Positions 26,594 through 34,404 of a stretch of DNA of 64,000 bases are shown here, piece after piece. A model generated the notes under the pieces. The model was not told the DNA's origin and ran no database searches. It saw nothing but the letters and a program-made list of their open reading frames with translations. Position 1 is the first letter of the stretch. Each line of letters opens with the position of its first letter. The stretch is from assembly GCF_000317475.1 (NCBI RefSeq), contig NC_019729.1:696501-760500 (forward strand), given 5' to 3'. Source of the DNA: Oscillatoria nigro-viridis PCC 7112 (GTDB lineage Bacteria; Cyanobacteriota; Cyanobacteriia; Cyanobacteriales; Microcoleaceae). Made by a program: the position numbers and the translations under genes.

Positions 26594-27667
26594 TCACGAG
26601 CGGGAAATAAAATGTACCCAAAAGTTTCCATCGGGGATGCAGGTATCTTTAATCATTCCGTAGGAGTAATGCAGGAACTTACCCTTTTCATCGTTTCCGT
26701 CTGGCTCATTGCGATCGTAGCCATCTATGAACCATTCCCCATAAGGATCGTGAACAATGAAACCTGTGCTGTCATAGCCAACTAATACAATGATGTGACC
26801 GTCGTTCAGACCCCCTGTGTTACCAGTAAAGTAGCCGTGAACAACGGTTGGGTTTCCATTAGCTAACCAGTCTTTGACTTCTTCAATAGTGGCCGTTTCA
26901 GTGTAATTATCTTTCGCTCCATAGTCGCGAACAATTTGAGCTAGATCGTAACCACTATGCCGACTTAATCCTCGATCTAAGGCATAGTTGTAAAGCTCAT
27001 CCTCAAAGTACCCCTCACTGTGCCGACGAGGAATCTTTAGATACTCCAAACACATCGCTATTGAAGTAACATTGCACGAACCATCAGGGTTGATTTCATT
27101 ATCTCTCTGAGATTTGTAAGGAACCGGCAATTTAATTTCATCGCGTTTTGGATAAATTATGGTAGTGCCTTCAAAAACTTCGGCGTGTTCTCCAAAAATA
27201 TATCCAGTCCAAGTATTCTCAACAGGAGTATCAGCTAAGGTAATTTTTAAATGACCGCGCTCCACTTCAAATGATGCTACTCTGAGAGTGACACCGGCTT
27301 TTAGATTCTGTTTTTCCGCAGGCAACAAAGCATCGGATTGCAACGGTTTATTTTTAAGGAGAGTATCTTGGATAATTTGAACCTGAATTGAGGGAACCCC
27401 TTCCGCTCCTCGCGTGGCTACTTTATCAACTTCGAGGAGTTCGGTAGCTGTTCGTTTTCCCAAAAATCCTGGTTCATAGCAGCGATTTAGTTTTTGGAAG
27501 CGTTTTAAAACAGCAATAGAAACAGGGCCAAAGATATCTTCTACTGTGGGAGAGAGTAGCCCTTGAGCGATCAGAAGCTCTTGGATTTCCAAGTTTAACT
27601 CTCGATCTGCTACTATTTTGCTGACATCGTATTTGATATTTGTCTCGACAAAATCTTGGAGATGCAT
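26594..27667 (-). CDS. C39-like cysteine peptidase with peptidoglycan-binding-like N-terminus
   Basis: 357 aa. The N-terminal part (about 25-85) looks like a peptidoglycan-binding type 1 fold (LLIAQGLLSPTVEDIFGPVS, IAVLKRFQKLNRCYEPGFLG). The C-terminal part (about 180-357) is a Peptidase_C39_2/papain-like domain: PVPYKSQRDNEINPDGSCNV with the presumed catalytic Cys, GHIIVLVGYD with His, and VHDPYGEWF with Asp. There is no signal peptide. It may cut peptide cross-links or cleave proteins; family alone does not decide. It is the first gene of the putative five-gene unit. The ribosome site (AAAGG) is very close to the ATG, so the start is less certain. Confidence 0.82.
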   Translation of the reverse strand: MHLQDFVETNIKYDVSKIVADRELNLEIQELLIAQGLLSPTVEDIFGPVSIAVLKRFQKLNRCYEPGFLGKRTATELLEVDKVATRGAEGVPSIQVQIIQDTLLKNKPLQSDALLPAEKQNLKAGVTLRVASFEVERGHLKITLADTPVENTWTGYIFGEHAEVFEGTTIIYPKRDEIKLPVPYKSQRDNEINPDGSCNVTSIAMCLEYLKIPRRHSEGYFEDELYNYALDRGLSRHSGYDLAQIVRDYGAKDNYTETATIEEVKDWLANGNPTVVHGYFTGNTGGLNDGHIIVLVGYDSTGFIVHDPYGEWFIDGYDRNEPDGNDEKGKFLHYSYGMIKDTCIPDGNFWVHFISRS

Positions 27668-28205
27668 CCTTTATGCCTCGGCTTTCATTGTTGCATAGAC
27701 CGAAACAGATTTGGATTGGGAGAAACTTTTTGCTTAATCCTAAAAATCTGTGACAGCGTAGGTTCAATCGTAAGAGAGCAATCCCCAAAAAGTTCCTAGC
27801 TTTTAGTTCAGTCTTAAATTAGCCAAAAGGCCAGCTCGCAACTGGCCGTAAGTACAGGACAGAACCTGTACTTTTGGCTAGGTGTCGTGCCAAACCACAG
27901 GCGGGCAAGGCTTTTTGGAGGGCGATTGCGCGATTTGAGATTGTAGATTTGAGATTTTAGAATTGCTCCCACGGGCTGTAGCGATCGCACGTGATGAGTA
28001 CGCTACGCTTTTTTCAAGGGTTCACGGGCTGTACCGGGGGGCTGTGACCAAATTGCTTTCCGTCAGCATAAAAAATCAAATACAGATCGACCCGGTTGCT
28101 TTCGTCTACTCCAAAAAGCGGATTAAAAATCGTGCAAAATATCAACTTTAATAAATTTTCACTATTTAGATAGATGCCGTATTTTTAGTTTTTTATATAC
28201 GCTGA
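27668..28205. promoter_or_regulatory. Intergenic region upstream of the caspase cluster
   Basis: About 540 bases. It should hold the promoter for the minus-strand cluster that begins at 27667. Its main feature is the clover-leaf palindrome at 27820-27880. Farther right lie HIP1-like sites and a twice-occurring CACGGGCTGTA word (about 27970 and 28023). No gene is supported. Confidence 0.45.
27820..27880. repeat. Clover-leaf palindrome (outer stem with two inner hairpins)
   Basis: The outer arms TAGCCAAAA (27820-27828) and TTTTGGCTA (27872-27880) are perfect complements. Inside lie two hairpins: GGCCAG/CTGGCC with a 7-nt loop, and AGTACAGG/CCTGTACT with a 6-nt loop. Nearly every base is paired. 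It could form a three-way junction as RNA or a cruciform as DNA. It lies 153 bp upstream of the C39-like gene. It may be a REP-like mobile palindrome or a regulatory structure. Confidence 0.7.
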
Positions 28206-28481
28206 TTGTATCGAGTTATTAATAGAATTGCCGTGATTTTTCCCAACCCTACTCCGTTTCCAGGCCCGCAGATTCCCAGTACCGAACCGGGGCTCCCGAC
28301 TATACCCGCATCGCCACCAGTGCCGGGCCCCGTACCCGAACCCCTTCCCGGGATAGTACCGGAGCCGGTACCTGCGCCAATTCCCCAGCCAATTCCCGAA
28401 CCGGTGCCGGAAACTGTACCCTCTCCAATTCCTCAGACAGTGCCGGAGCCTATTCCTCAGACAATCCCTGAACCTGTATAA
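28206..28481 (+). CDS. Possible small Pro/Glu-rich repeat protein
   Basis: 91 codons. After a short N-terminus the frame consists of PxP and IPEPVPxP-type repeats (VPEPVPAPIPQPIPEPVPE). The region is GC-richer than its flanks and the repeat is kept at the protein level with synonymous changes, which favours coding. No ribosome site, signal peptide or family is recognised. It could be an extracellular or linker-like protein, or simple-sequence DNA with an open frame. Confidence 0.35.
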   Translation: MYRVINRIAVIFPNPTPFPGPQIPSTEPGLPTIPASPPVPGPVPEPLPGIVPEPVPAPIPQPIPEPVPETVPSPIPQTVPEPIPQTIPEPV

Positions 28482-28614
28482 ATTATGTTTTAGTCGATCG
28501 CGAAATTTAAGATTGTTTGTCAGGTCGATCGCAAAAATCGGCTTTCTCCAAAGTCCCCAATCTTTTTGATGAATATCAGACTTGAAAAAACTCGGTTTTT
28601 GCCTAAATTATCGA

Positions 28615-28971
28615 TTAATTGAAGTTGAGCGCAGTCTCTTTGCAAAGGTCAACAGCATCCAAATCAGTGGATTTGCCGTCAGAGTATTCGGCCCTGACAT
28701 CGAAAATACAGCCCGCATCCGAGCCGCCGTAGTCAGCTTGATTCCACTCAAAATCTGCCTTGTCCCGATCGGCAATCGGGGCGTCTAGCTCGTTTTCTCC
28801 CCAAGTATCCCGATCGGGAGGAGACATATAAACGGCTGTCATCGTCTTGCCGCTGTTGTTAATCACCGAAACTTTGACCATCCCAGCCAAGACGCTAGGT
28901 GCTGTCAGCGCTACCAGTGGCAGCGACAGCCCCGCAGCGACCGTTACTTTGCTCAACCAGTTGTTAACCAT
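28615..28971 (-). CDS. Small secreted protein, conserved in cyanobacteria, unknown function
   Basis: 118 aa with a signal peptide (residues about 1-29, VAAGLSLPLVALTAPSVLAG, likely cleavage after VLA). The mature part is a small beta-rich domain: VSVINNSGKTMTAVYMSPPD, then DTWGENELDAPI, then CIFDVRAEYSDGK and a second Cys near the end, so one disulfide is likely. I recognise the pattern (NxS...YxSP...WGxxxL...CxxDxR...) from small periplasmic cyanobacterial proteins of unknown role. It is divergent from ychF. Confidence 0.75.
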   Translation of the reverse strand: MVNNWLSKVTVAAGLSLPLVALTAPSVLAGMVKVSVINNSGKTMTAVYMSPPDRDTWGENELDAPIADRDKADFEWNQADYGGSDAGCIFDVRAEYSDGKSTDLDAVDLCKETALNFN

Positions 28972-29092
28972 TGAGCCATCTACCTCAAGTTAGATATTTA
29001 TTCAAGCTTAGCTGTAGAAGTTAGAAGGGACAAGTCAGATATATTGCTATTGCTTATGATATTTTGAAACAGTGATATGTTTCTAAATACCT

Positions 29093-30184
29093 ATGCTTAC
29101 TGCCGGAATTGTCGGACTGCCTAATGTTGGCAAATCTACCTTGTTTAATGCTCTGGTTGCTAATGCCAAGGCGACTGCTGCTAATTTTCCTTTCTGTACG
29201 ATCGAGCCAAATACGGGTATCGTGGCAGTGCCAGACGAACGGTTGAACGTGCTGAGCAATATTTCCAATTCCGCGCAAACTGTGCCGACACGGATGGAGT
29301 TTGTGGATATTGCGGGTTTGGTGAAGGGGGCGAGTCAGGGGGAAGGACTGGGAAATCAGTTTTTGTCTCACATTCGGGCTGTAGATGCGATCGTCCATGT
29401 TGTCCGCTGTTTTGAGAATGACGACATCATTCACGTTGCGGGTTCTGTCGATCCGATCCGAGATATTGACATTATCAATCTCGAATTAATTTTAGCAGAT
29501 TTAGCTCAAATTGAACGCAGGCTCGATCGCACTCGCAAGCTGGCCCGCAACAACAAGGAAGCTCAGGCAGAAGTGGATGTACTCGAAAAATTAGTCGCAG
29601 TTTTGAATGCCGGCAAACCGGCGCGGCAGTACAATTTCACAGATGAAGAAGCTGAATTAGTTAAAGGTTTGGAATTACTGACCAACAAACCAATTATCTA
29701 TGCTGCCAACGTATCTGAGGACGATTTAGCAACTGGAAATAGCTATGTCGAACAAGTGCGGGAAGTAGCAGCTAAAGAAAATGCTAAGGTTGTCATAGTT
29801 TCGGCGCAAGTTGAGTCAGAATTGGTGGAGTTATCAGAGGAAGAACGAACGGATTTCCTAGAATCTCTGGGGGTAAAAGAAGGTGGCTTGAAATCTCTGA
29901 TTCGAGCTACTTACGAATTATTGGGTTTGCGGACTTATTTTACTAGCGGCCCGAAGGAAACTCGCGCTTGGACTATTATCGCGGGAATGTTAGCACCGCA
30001 AGCTGCGGGGGTTATTCACTCTGATTTTGAACGGGGTTTCATCCGGGCCGAAACTGTAGCATATGAAGATTTGGTTGCTACGGGCGCGATGAATGCAGCT
30101 AAGGAAAAAGGCTTAGTTCGCAGTGAAGGAAAGGAGTATGTTGTACAAGAGGGGGATGTACTGTTGTTCCGATTTAATGTTTAG
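29093..30184 (+). CDS. ychF: Redox-regulated ATPase / OLA1-like GTPase-fold protein YchF
   Basis: 363 aa, full length. P-loop GLPNVGKSTLFNAL (residues about 8-21), switch region NFPFCTIEPN, G3 VDIAGLVKGASQGEGLGNQF, then a helical insertion and a C-terminal TGS domain (SGPKETRAWTI, HSDFERGFIRAETVAYEDL). YchF is a universally conserved ATPase that associates with ribosomes and is linked to stress responses. It probably forms an operon with the small membrane protein that starts 21 bp downstream. Confidence 0.97.
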   Translation: MLTAGIVGLPNVGKSTLFNALVANAKATAANFPFCTIEPNTGIVAVPDERLNVLSNISNSAQTVPTRMEFVDIAGLVKGASQGEGLGNQFLSHIRAVDAIVHVVRCFENDDIIHVAGSVDPIRDIDIINLELILADLAQIERRLDRTRKLARNNKEAQAEVDVLEKLVAVLNAGKPARQYNFTDEEAELVKGLELLTNKPIIYAANVSEDDLATGNSYVEQVREVAAKENAKVVIVSAQVESELVELSEEERTDFLESLGVKEGGLKSLIRATYELLGLRTYFTSGPKETRAWTIIAGMLAPQAAGVIHSDFERGFIRAETVAYEDLVATGAMNAAKEKGLVRSEGKEYVVQEGDVLLFRFNV

Positions 30185-30205
30185 CTTTTTTAAGGAGATT
30201 GGCAC

Positions 30206-30571
30206 ATGGATATCGTTTCGCTGGTAATTGCTTGGCTGGTTACTTCTGTGAGCTTTTTTATCATTTCCAAGTTGCCCATCGGGGTGGACATTGACACTTT
30301 TGGAAAAGCGATGATTTCGGCGGCGGTTTTTGGATTGCTGAATGCTTTGGTGCGACCGCTTTTTGTCGTTTTGGGTTTTCCACTGGTGTTGGTAACTTTT
30401 GGTTTGTGGATAATTGTTATCAACGCGATTATCTTTGGATTGGCGGCTTGGCTAGTCGAAGGATTTCGGTTGCGCTGGGGAATTTGGAGTGCTTTGCTGG
30501 GGGCGATCGCCCTCGGTTTTATTAACTCTCTTCTCTATCAGTTGTTGAGTACGCTGCCAAGTGTACGGTAG
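30206..30571 (+). CDS. Phage-holin-IV-like four-helix membrane protein
   Basis: 121 aa with four hydrophobic helices (about 4-20, 33-55, 60-82 and 92-115). It matches the widespread bacterial 'phage holin family / membrane protein of unknown function' (motifs DIDTFGKAMISAAVFGLLNA, VRPLFVVLGFPLVLVTFGLW). In spite of the name most chromosomal members have no proven holin role. AAGGAG lies 8 nt before the ATG. It follows ychF by 21 bp. Confidence 0.85.
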   Translation: MDIVSLVIAWLVTSVSFFIISKLPIGVDIDTFGKAMISAAVFGLLNALVRPLFVVLGFPLVLVTFGLWIIVINAIIFGLAAWLVEGFRLRWGIWSALLGAIALGFINSLLYQLLSTLPSVR

Positions 30572-30640
30572 ATCGAGGTAACGCGGTAGAGGCGGGTTTA
30601 TCTATCTTGTTAGCTATAGCAAATATCTCTAGTTAACTGG

Positions 30641-30751
30641 TTCCTAGGCAGAGCCTAGGAATCAATGTCCAGAGGTTCTGCCTCGCTTTCGGAGCAGCTT
30701 TCATAGGAGGCAGAGCCTCCGGATCTGTGTTACCAGGCAGAGCATAGTAAC
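30641..30751. repeat. Cluster of hairpins sharing the GGC-AGA-GCC core
   Basis: TTCCTAGGC-AGA-GCCTAGGAA (30641-30661, 9-bp perfect stem), GGAGGC-AGA-GCCTCC (30706-30720) and GTTACCAGGC-AGA-GC.TAGTAAC (30729-30751) share an AGA triloop although their outer stems differ. Compensatory change in the stems indicates selection or spread for structure. They lie between the convergent holin-like gene and the DUF3531 gene. Confidence 0.7.
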
Positions 30752-30787
30752 GAGTAGAATCCGCCCCTAATGAGTAATTACTAATCA

Positions 30788-31240
30788 CTAATTATCAGCA
30801 GCAAAAGCCTCTCGACGGCGACTGTTGTCAACGGGCCAGTCTGTATTTTCCCCGCCAATAATGAGTTTTTCAATCGTTACGAATTCTTTGCTGAGTTGCT
30901 GGAAAACATTAATCAAAACATCGAGGCCAATTGCATCGCTAGTTCCCAAATCAAACCAGCAGCGAGCCCAAGAACCTTGATACTCCATTTCTCCCATATT
31001 GTGCATCAAAGCCATCATGCTTTGGTCGGCTAGATTAACATCGTAATTCATCTGACTGATATCTAAGCCTTCATCTTGAACTTGCAAATTTTCCGCATTA
31101 AATCCTCCCAGTTTTCCCAAGAAAAACCAAGAGTCAAACACTTCTTCAACATACTGTTTTTCACCGTTTGAAGGCACGTTGCTGAACTTCAGCCAAATCC
31201 AGAGGTCAAAGGGGTTAAACTCGCGAAACTCTACTTGCAT
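30788..31240 (-). CDS. DUF3531 family protein
   Basis: 150 aa from the ATG at 31240 (MQVEFREFNPFDLWIWLKF); an ATG four codons upstream is possible. It is a compact acidic protein conserved in cyanobacteria and plastids, with motifs WFFLGKLGGFNAENLQV, MGEMEYQGSWARCWFDLGTS and the C-terminal IIGGENTDWPV. No catalytic residues are known. The function is unknown. Confidence 0.85.
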   Translation of the reverse strand: MQVEFREFNPFDLWIWLKFSNVPSNGEKQYVEEVFDSWFFLGKLGGFNAENLQVQDEGLDISQMNYDVNLADQSMMALMHNMGEMEYQGSWARCWFDLGTSDAIGLDVLINVFQQLSKEFVTIEKLIIGGENTDWPVDNSRRREAFAADN

Positions 31241-31368
31241 CAATTTTATCAAAGAAAGGGAATGGAATTGCAGGAATTGGATTGCAGGAGAGAGGAAAAG
31301 TGGGAGAGAGGGAGACAGGAAAAATTTTCCTCCTGACTCCTGACTTCTGACTTCCCCTCTGACTCTTG

Positions 31369-32400
31369 TTATAGTGGTGGTAAGGCCGCCGGCCCCCAGA
31401 CTCCATCTGCATCTCTGATTTTATCGCGCATCGGGTCGCAGTCGCGAGATTTGCTGTCGAGACGGTTCCGGGTTCTGCACTGCTCAAAGAAGATTTCGGC
31501 TACTAAACTGCGCGGCAGTTGGTCGGGTTTTGCTAAGGCTGCGTCGAAGTTTTTTCGGGCTTCCTCAAGTAAGGTTTTGTTGCCGTCTTTCCCCTGGGAT
31601 TGAGAGAACAAAATTTGTGCTTTTAGATAGAGAACTTCGGGATTATTTGGCGTTTCTGCTAGGGATTTGTTGGCAAACTCTAAAGCGCGATCGTACTTTT
31701 TCAAGTCTCGATAGCCTACTGCCATGCCGCGATAAGCTAAGTAGCGAGGAGAGGCTTTTTGTTCGAGTCTTTGAATTGCTTCGCTGGGGTTGGAAAAGGG
31801 CAGGTTTGTGGCTAGCATTAAGTCCATGTAGCCTTTTAGCAGGTTGAGTTCGGGGTCGTTGGGCGCTATTTTATCGGCGGCATCTAGGTATTGAAATACT
31901 ACTCGCAGTTTGTTGAGTGCTTGGGGCGCGCCTTTGGCTGTTCCTTCTTTGGCTATAATGTTCGCCCCTTCTAAAAAGTGACCTGCTGCTGTGTAGATGT
32001 TGCCGCGCAATGGATTAGTTTTCGCCAATTTTTCGCCGACTTCGCGGGTTTTTTGCGCGTAGGAATTCATCGAGTTTAAGTCCTGCTCGATGTATGAGAG
32101 GGAGGCTGCCATTGCATAGGCTAGCGGCTCGTTTGGTTCGGCTGATACTGCTTGTTGAATTTGAGTTTTTGCTTGTTTGTAGTTTCCTTGCTGAAACATT
32201 GTTTTGAAAGCGGTTTCGGTGTTGGGCCCGATCGCCTGCGGGTTGCTGCTGCGAAACGGATCGCCCGCTACTGCCGAGTTAATGCAGATGCTGAGGGCGA
32301 TCGCCAGTGCAGCAGCGATCGCCCGCACTCTCTGTTTAGAACTTAACATTTGCTTGCCCAGCGATGCTAAAGGGGTTTTCGTCATCGTCAATTCTCTCAA
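31369..32400 (-). CDS. Secreted TPR protein, Sll0314/Alr1548 family
   Basis: 343 aa (ATG at 32400; another at 32385 is equally good). A signal peptide or anchor covers about residues 25-45 (IAAALAIALSICINSAVAGD). The body consists of TPR-like helical repeats (FKTMFQQGNYKQAKTQIQQA, DAADKIAPNDPELNLLKGYM, YDRALEFANKSLAETPNNPE). The C-terminus has conserved cysteines in FFEQCRTRNRLDSKSRDCDP and ends GVWGPAALPPL. The family is cyanobacterial; the role is unknown, presumably a periplasmic or thylakoid-lumen scaffold. Confidence 0.85.
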   Translation of the reverse strand: MRELTMTKTPLASLGKQMLSSKQRVRAIAAALAIALSICINSAVAGDPFRSSNPQAIGPNTETAFKTMFQQGNYKQAKTQIQQAVSAEPNEPLAYAMAASLSYIEQDLNSMNSYAQKTREVGEKLAKTNPLRGNIYTAAGHFLEGANIIAKEGTAKGAPQALNKLRVVFQYLDAADKIAPNDPELNLLKGYMDLMLATNLPFSNPSEAIQRLEQKASPRYLAYRGMAVGYRDLKKYDRALEFANKSLAETPNNPEVLYLKAQILFSQSQGKDGNKTLLEEARKNFDAALAKPDQLPRSLVAEIFFEQCRTRNRLDSKSRDCDPMRDKIRDADGVWGPAALPPL

Positions 32401-32821
32401 TGGAATATACTGTAAACTAGAAACAAGAGAGTTAAATTTTCAGACTCTCGGGCCGCGACCAAAAAAAGAGTGAAATTTGCTTGATTTTTTCTAGCTGTTG
32501 CGGTATATTTTAATAATCGGAGTGTGACTTTTCAGTGATAAACGAACATATTTCCATTGTTAAAATATACCATCAAAAAACTGAAAAAGCAAACGCCAAT
32601 CCTGAAAAAAAAGGAAAATTTTGTTAAGATTTATGTAAAATAATTGCGTGCGATTGACCCCAGCCAAAAACAGCCTTAACTATCAATAGCCCAACCAGAA
32701 GTTCCCCGCTCCAACAATAACTATTTTTTTGATTGTAGACTGTAGACTGTTAACAACTGCCAACTGCCAACTGCCAACTGCCAACTGCCAACTGCCAACT
32801 GCCAACTAACAACTGCCGTTA
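32401..32821. repeat. Intergenic region ending in a 7-bp tandem repeat
   Basis: About 420 bases between divergent genes. Positions 32754-32802 are seven perfect copies of CAACTGC, followed by CAACTAA and one more CAACTGC to 32816. The ABC gene starts 5 bp later, so the repeat occupies the place of its ribosome site. The rest is AT-rich (about 32480-32650) and presumably holds both promoters. Confidence 0.7.
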
Positions 32822-33493
32822 ATGCTTTATCTAAAAAACTTAGTATATCATCCTACAGCCTGTCCGAATGCTATTCTGAAAAATATTAACTTAGAACTTC
32901 CCTCGCAGCAAATGGGGCTGATTGTGGGTCGCAGCGGTTCTGGCAAAAGTACGCTATTAGAAATATTAGCAGGTTTAGCGGAAAAAACTAGCGGCGACAT
33001 CCGTTGGCGGGAACAAGAATTAACACCCGAACACTTGCAACAGTTAGGAGGTTTAGTGTTCCAGTTTCCAGAAAGGCATTTTTGCGGAGGCACAATTTTA
33101 GAAGAATTGCGACTGGGACATCCTGAATTGGGACAAGAACAAATTAACTCAGCAATGGCAGAAGTGGGGCTCGGACATTTGCCGCTGCGGGCTTCCCCCC
33201 ACGCTTTGAGCGGCGGACAACAGCGCAGGGTTGCCCTGGCGGTGCAGCTAATTCGGCAGCCGCATTTGCTACTTTTGGACGAACCGACGGCGGGTTTGGA
33301 TTGGTCGATGCGGCGGCAGTTGGTAAGCTTGTTGAGCAAGTTGAAAAGTCACTGGACTTTGTTGATTGTTACTCACGATGCTAGCGATTTGCTGAGCGTT
33401 GCCGATCGCTTTTGGACTTTAGACCGCGGGGATTTGCAGGAGGTCGATCGGGCTAAATTAGAAGCTAAGGAAACGAGTTTTGTTAGTCATTAG
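32822..33493 (+). CDS. ABC transporter ATP-binding protein (energy-coupling-factor/CbiO-like)
   Basis: 223 aa. Walker A GRSGSGKST, Q-loop region GLVFQFPERHFCGGTILEEL, signature LSGGQQRRVAL, Walker B LLLLDEPTAGLD and switch His in VTHD are all present. The QFPE segment after the Q-loop is typical of ECF/cobalt-type ATPases, which drive vitamin or metal uptake. No membrane or substrate-binding partner is adjacent. No Shine-Dalgarno is visible because a CAACTGC repeat runs to the start codon. Confidence 0.9.
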   Translation: MLYLKNLVYHPTACPNAILKNINLELPSQQMGLIVGRSGSGKSTLLEILAGLAEKTSGDIRWREQELTPEHLQQLGGLVFQFPERHFCGGTILEELRLGHPELGQEQINSAMAEVGLGHLPLRASPHALSGGQQRRVALAVQLIRQPHLLLLDEPTAGLDWSMRRQLVSLLSKLKSHWTLLIVTHDASDLLSVADRFWTLDRGDLQEVDRAKLEAKETSFVSH

Positions 33494-33590
33494 TCATTAG
33501 TCATTAGTTAGTGCGGGCGGGTCTATCGCATTATGAAGCATTTTTAAGTGCAGAGAATTTGCAGAGCTTACAAAAGAGTGGGAATAGAAG

Positions 33591-34334
33591 ATGAATCAGA
33601 TGACAATGCCTGTGTTGCCCCAGATGAACGAGTTGTGGCAAAAAACGCTGAATTGGCAGCCGGATGAGTCGCAGCAACAACAATTTCAGCGACTTTATGA
33701 GTTAGTTGTCGAGGGAAATCGCTCCTTGAATTTAACTCGAATTACTGAGCCGATGGAGTTTTGGGAAAAACATTTGTGGGATTCTCTGCGGGGAATTGCC
33801 AGACTGCTGCCAGCTAATCACAATTCGGCGGAAAATCCCGAATTGTCCGCCGAGTCGGTGCTCAAAGCGATCGACATTGGGACGGGTGGGGGTTTTCCGG
33901 GTCTGCCGATCGCGATCGCCCTGCCGCATTTATCAGTTACGTTGCTCGATTCTACGCGCAAAAAAATTACTTTTTTGGAAACAGTTGTGCCGTCTTTAGG
34001 AATAGAAAATGCGGCGACTTTGTTGGGCAGAGCCGATGAAATTGCCAGAGTGCCGCAGCACAAACAAGCTTACGATTTAGCAGTTCTCCGAGCAGTGGGA
34101 GCCGCTCCTCTGTGCGCTAAATGCGCGCTGCCCCTGCTAAAAAATGGCGGTTTGGCGGTACTTTACCGTGGGAATTGGACGGCGGAGGAAGAGACCGAGT
34201 TGCAAAGGGCGATCGAGCATTTGGGCGGTAAAGTTGAGTCAGTCGAAGCATTCACAACGCCCACGAGTCAGGGGGCGCGGCACTGCGTTTACTTGCGGAA
34301 AGTTGCACGGCAGTTCGATCGTCCCGTCCGCTAG
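33591..34334 (+). CDS. rsmG: 16S rRNA (guanine527-N7)-methyltransferase RsmG
   Basis: 247 aa. It methylates G527 in the 530 loop of 16S rRNA. Motifs: NRSLNLTRITEPMEFWEKHL, WDSLRGIARLLP, the SAM loop AIDIGTGGGFPGLPIAIALP, LLDSTRKKITFLE, AVGAAPLCAKCALPLLKNGG. TAGTCAT simple repeats lie just after the upstream ABC gene (33484-33510). Confidence 0.96.
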   Translation: MNQMTMPVLPQMNELWQKTLNWQPDESQQQQFQRLYELVVEGNRSLNLTRITEPMEFWEKHLWDSLRGIARLLPANHNSAENPELSAESVLKAIDIGTGGGFPGLPIAIALPHLSVTLLDSTRKKITFLETVVPSLGIENAATLLGRADEIARVPQHKQAYDLAVLRAVGAAPLCAKCALPLLKNGGLAVLYRGNWTAEEETELQRAIEHLGGKVESVEAFTTPTSQGARHCVYLRKVARQFDRPVR

Positions 34335-34341
34335 CTAGTAG

Positions 34342-34362
34342 GGACACGGCACTACCGTGTCC
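34342..34362. terminator. Palindrome between convergent rsmG and superoxide dismutase genes
   Basis: GGACACGG-CACTA-CCGTGTCC has an 8-bp perfect stem. It lies 8 bp after the rsmG stop and could end transcription from both sides, although no T tract follows. The GGACACGGCA...TGCCGTGTCC form is also a known type of dispersed cyanobacterial repeat (from memory). Confidence 0.5.
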
Positions 34363-34404
34363 TGTATTTCATCTGCCCTGTCCTGTATTTCATCTAATCG
34401 AAAA

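Noticed and set aside
30206..30571. Phage origin for the holin-like gene
   Set aside because: It sits in a housekeeping pair with ychF, no phage genes are near, and the family is common on chromosomes.
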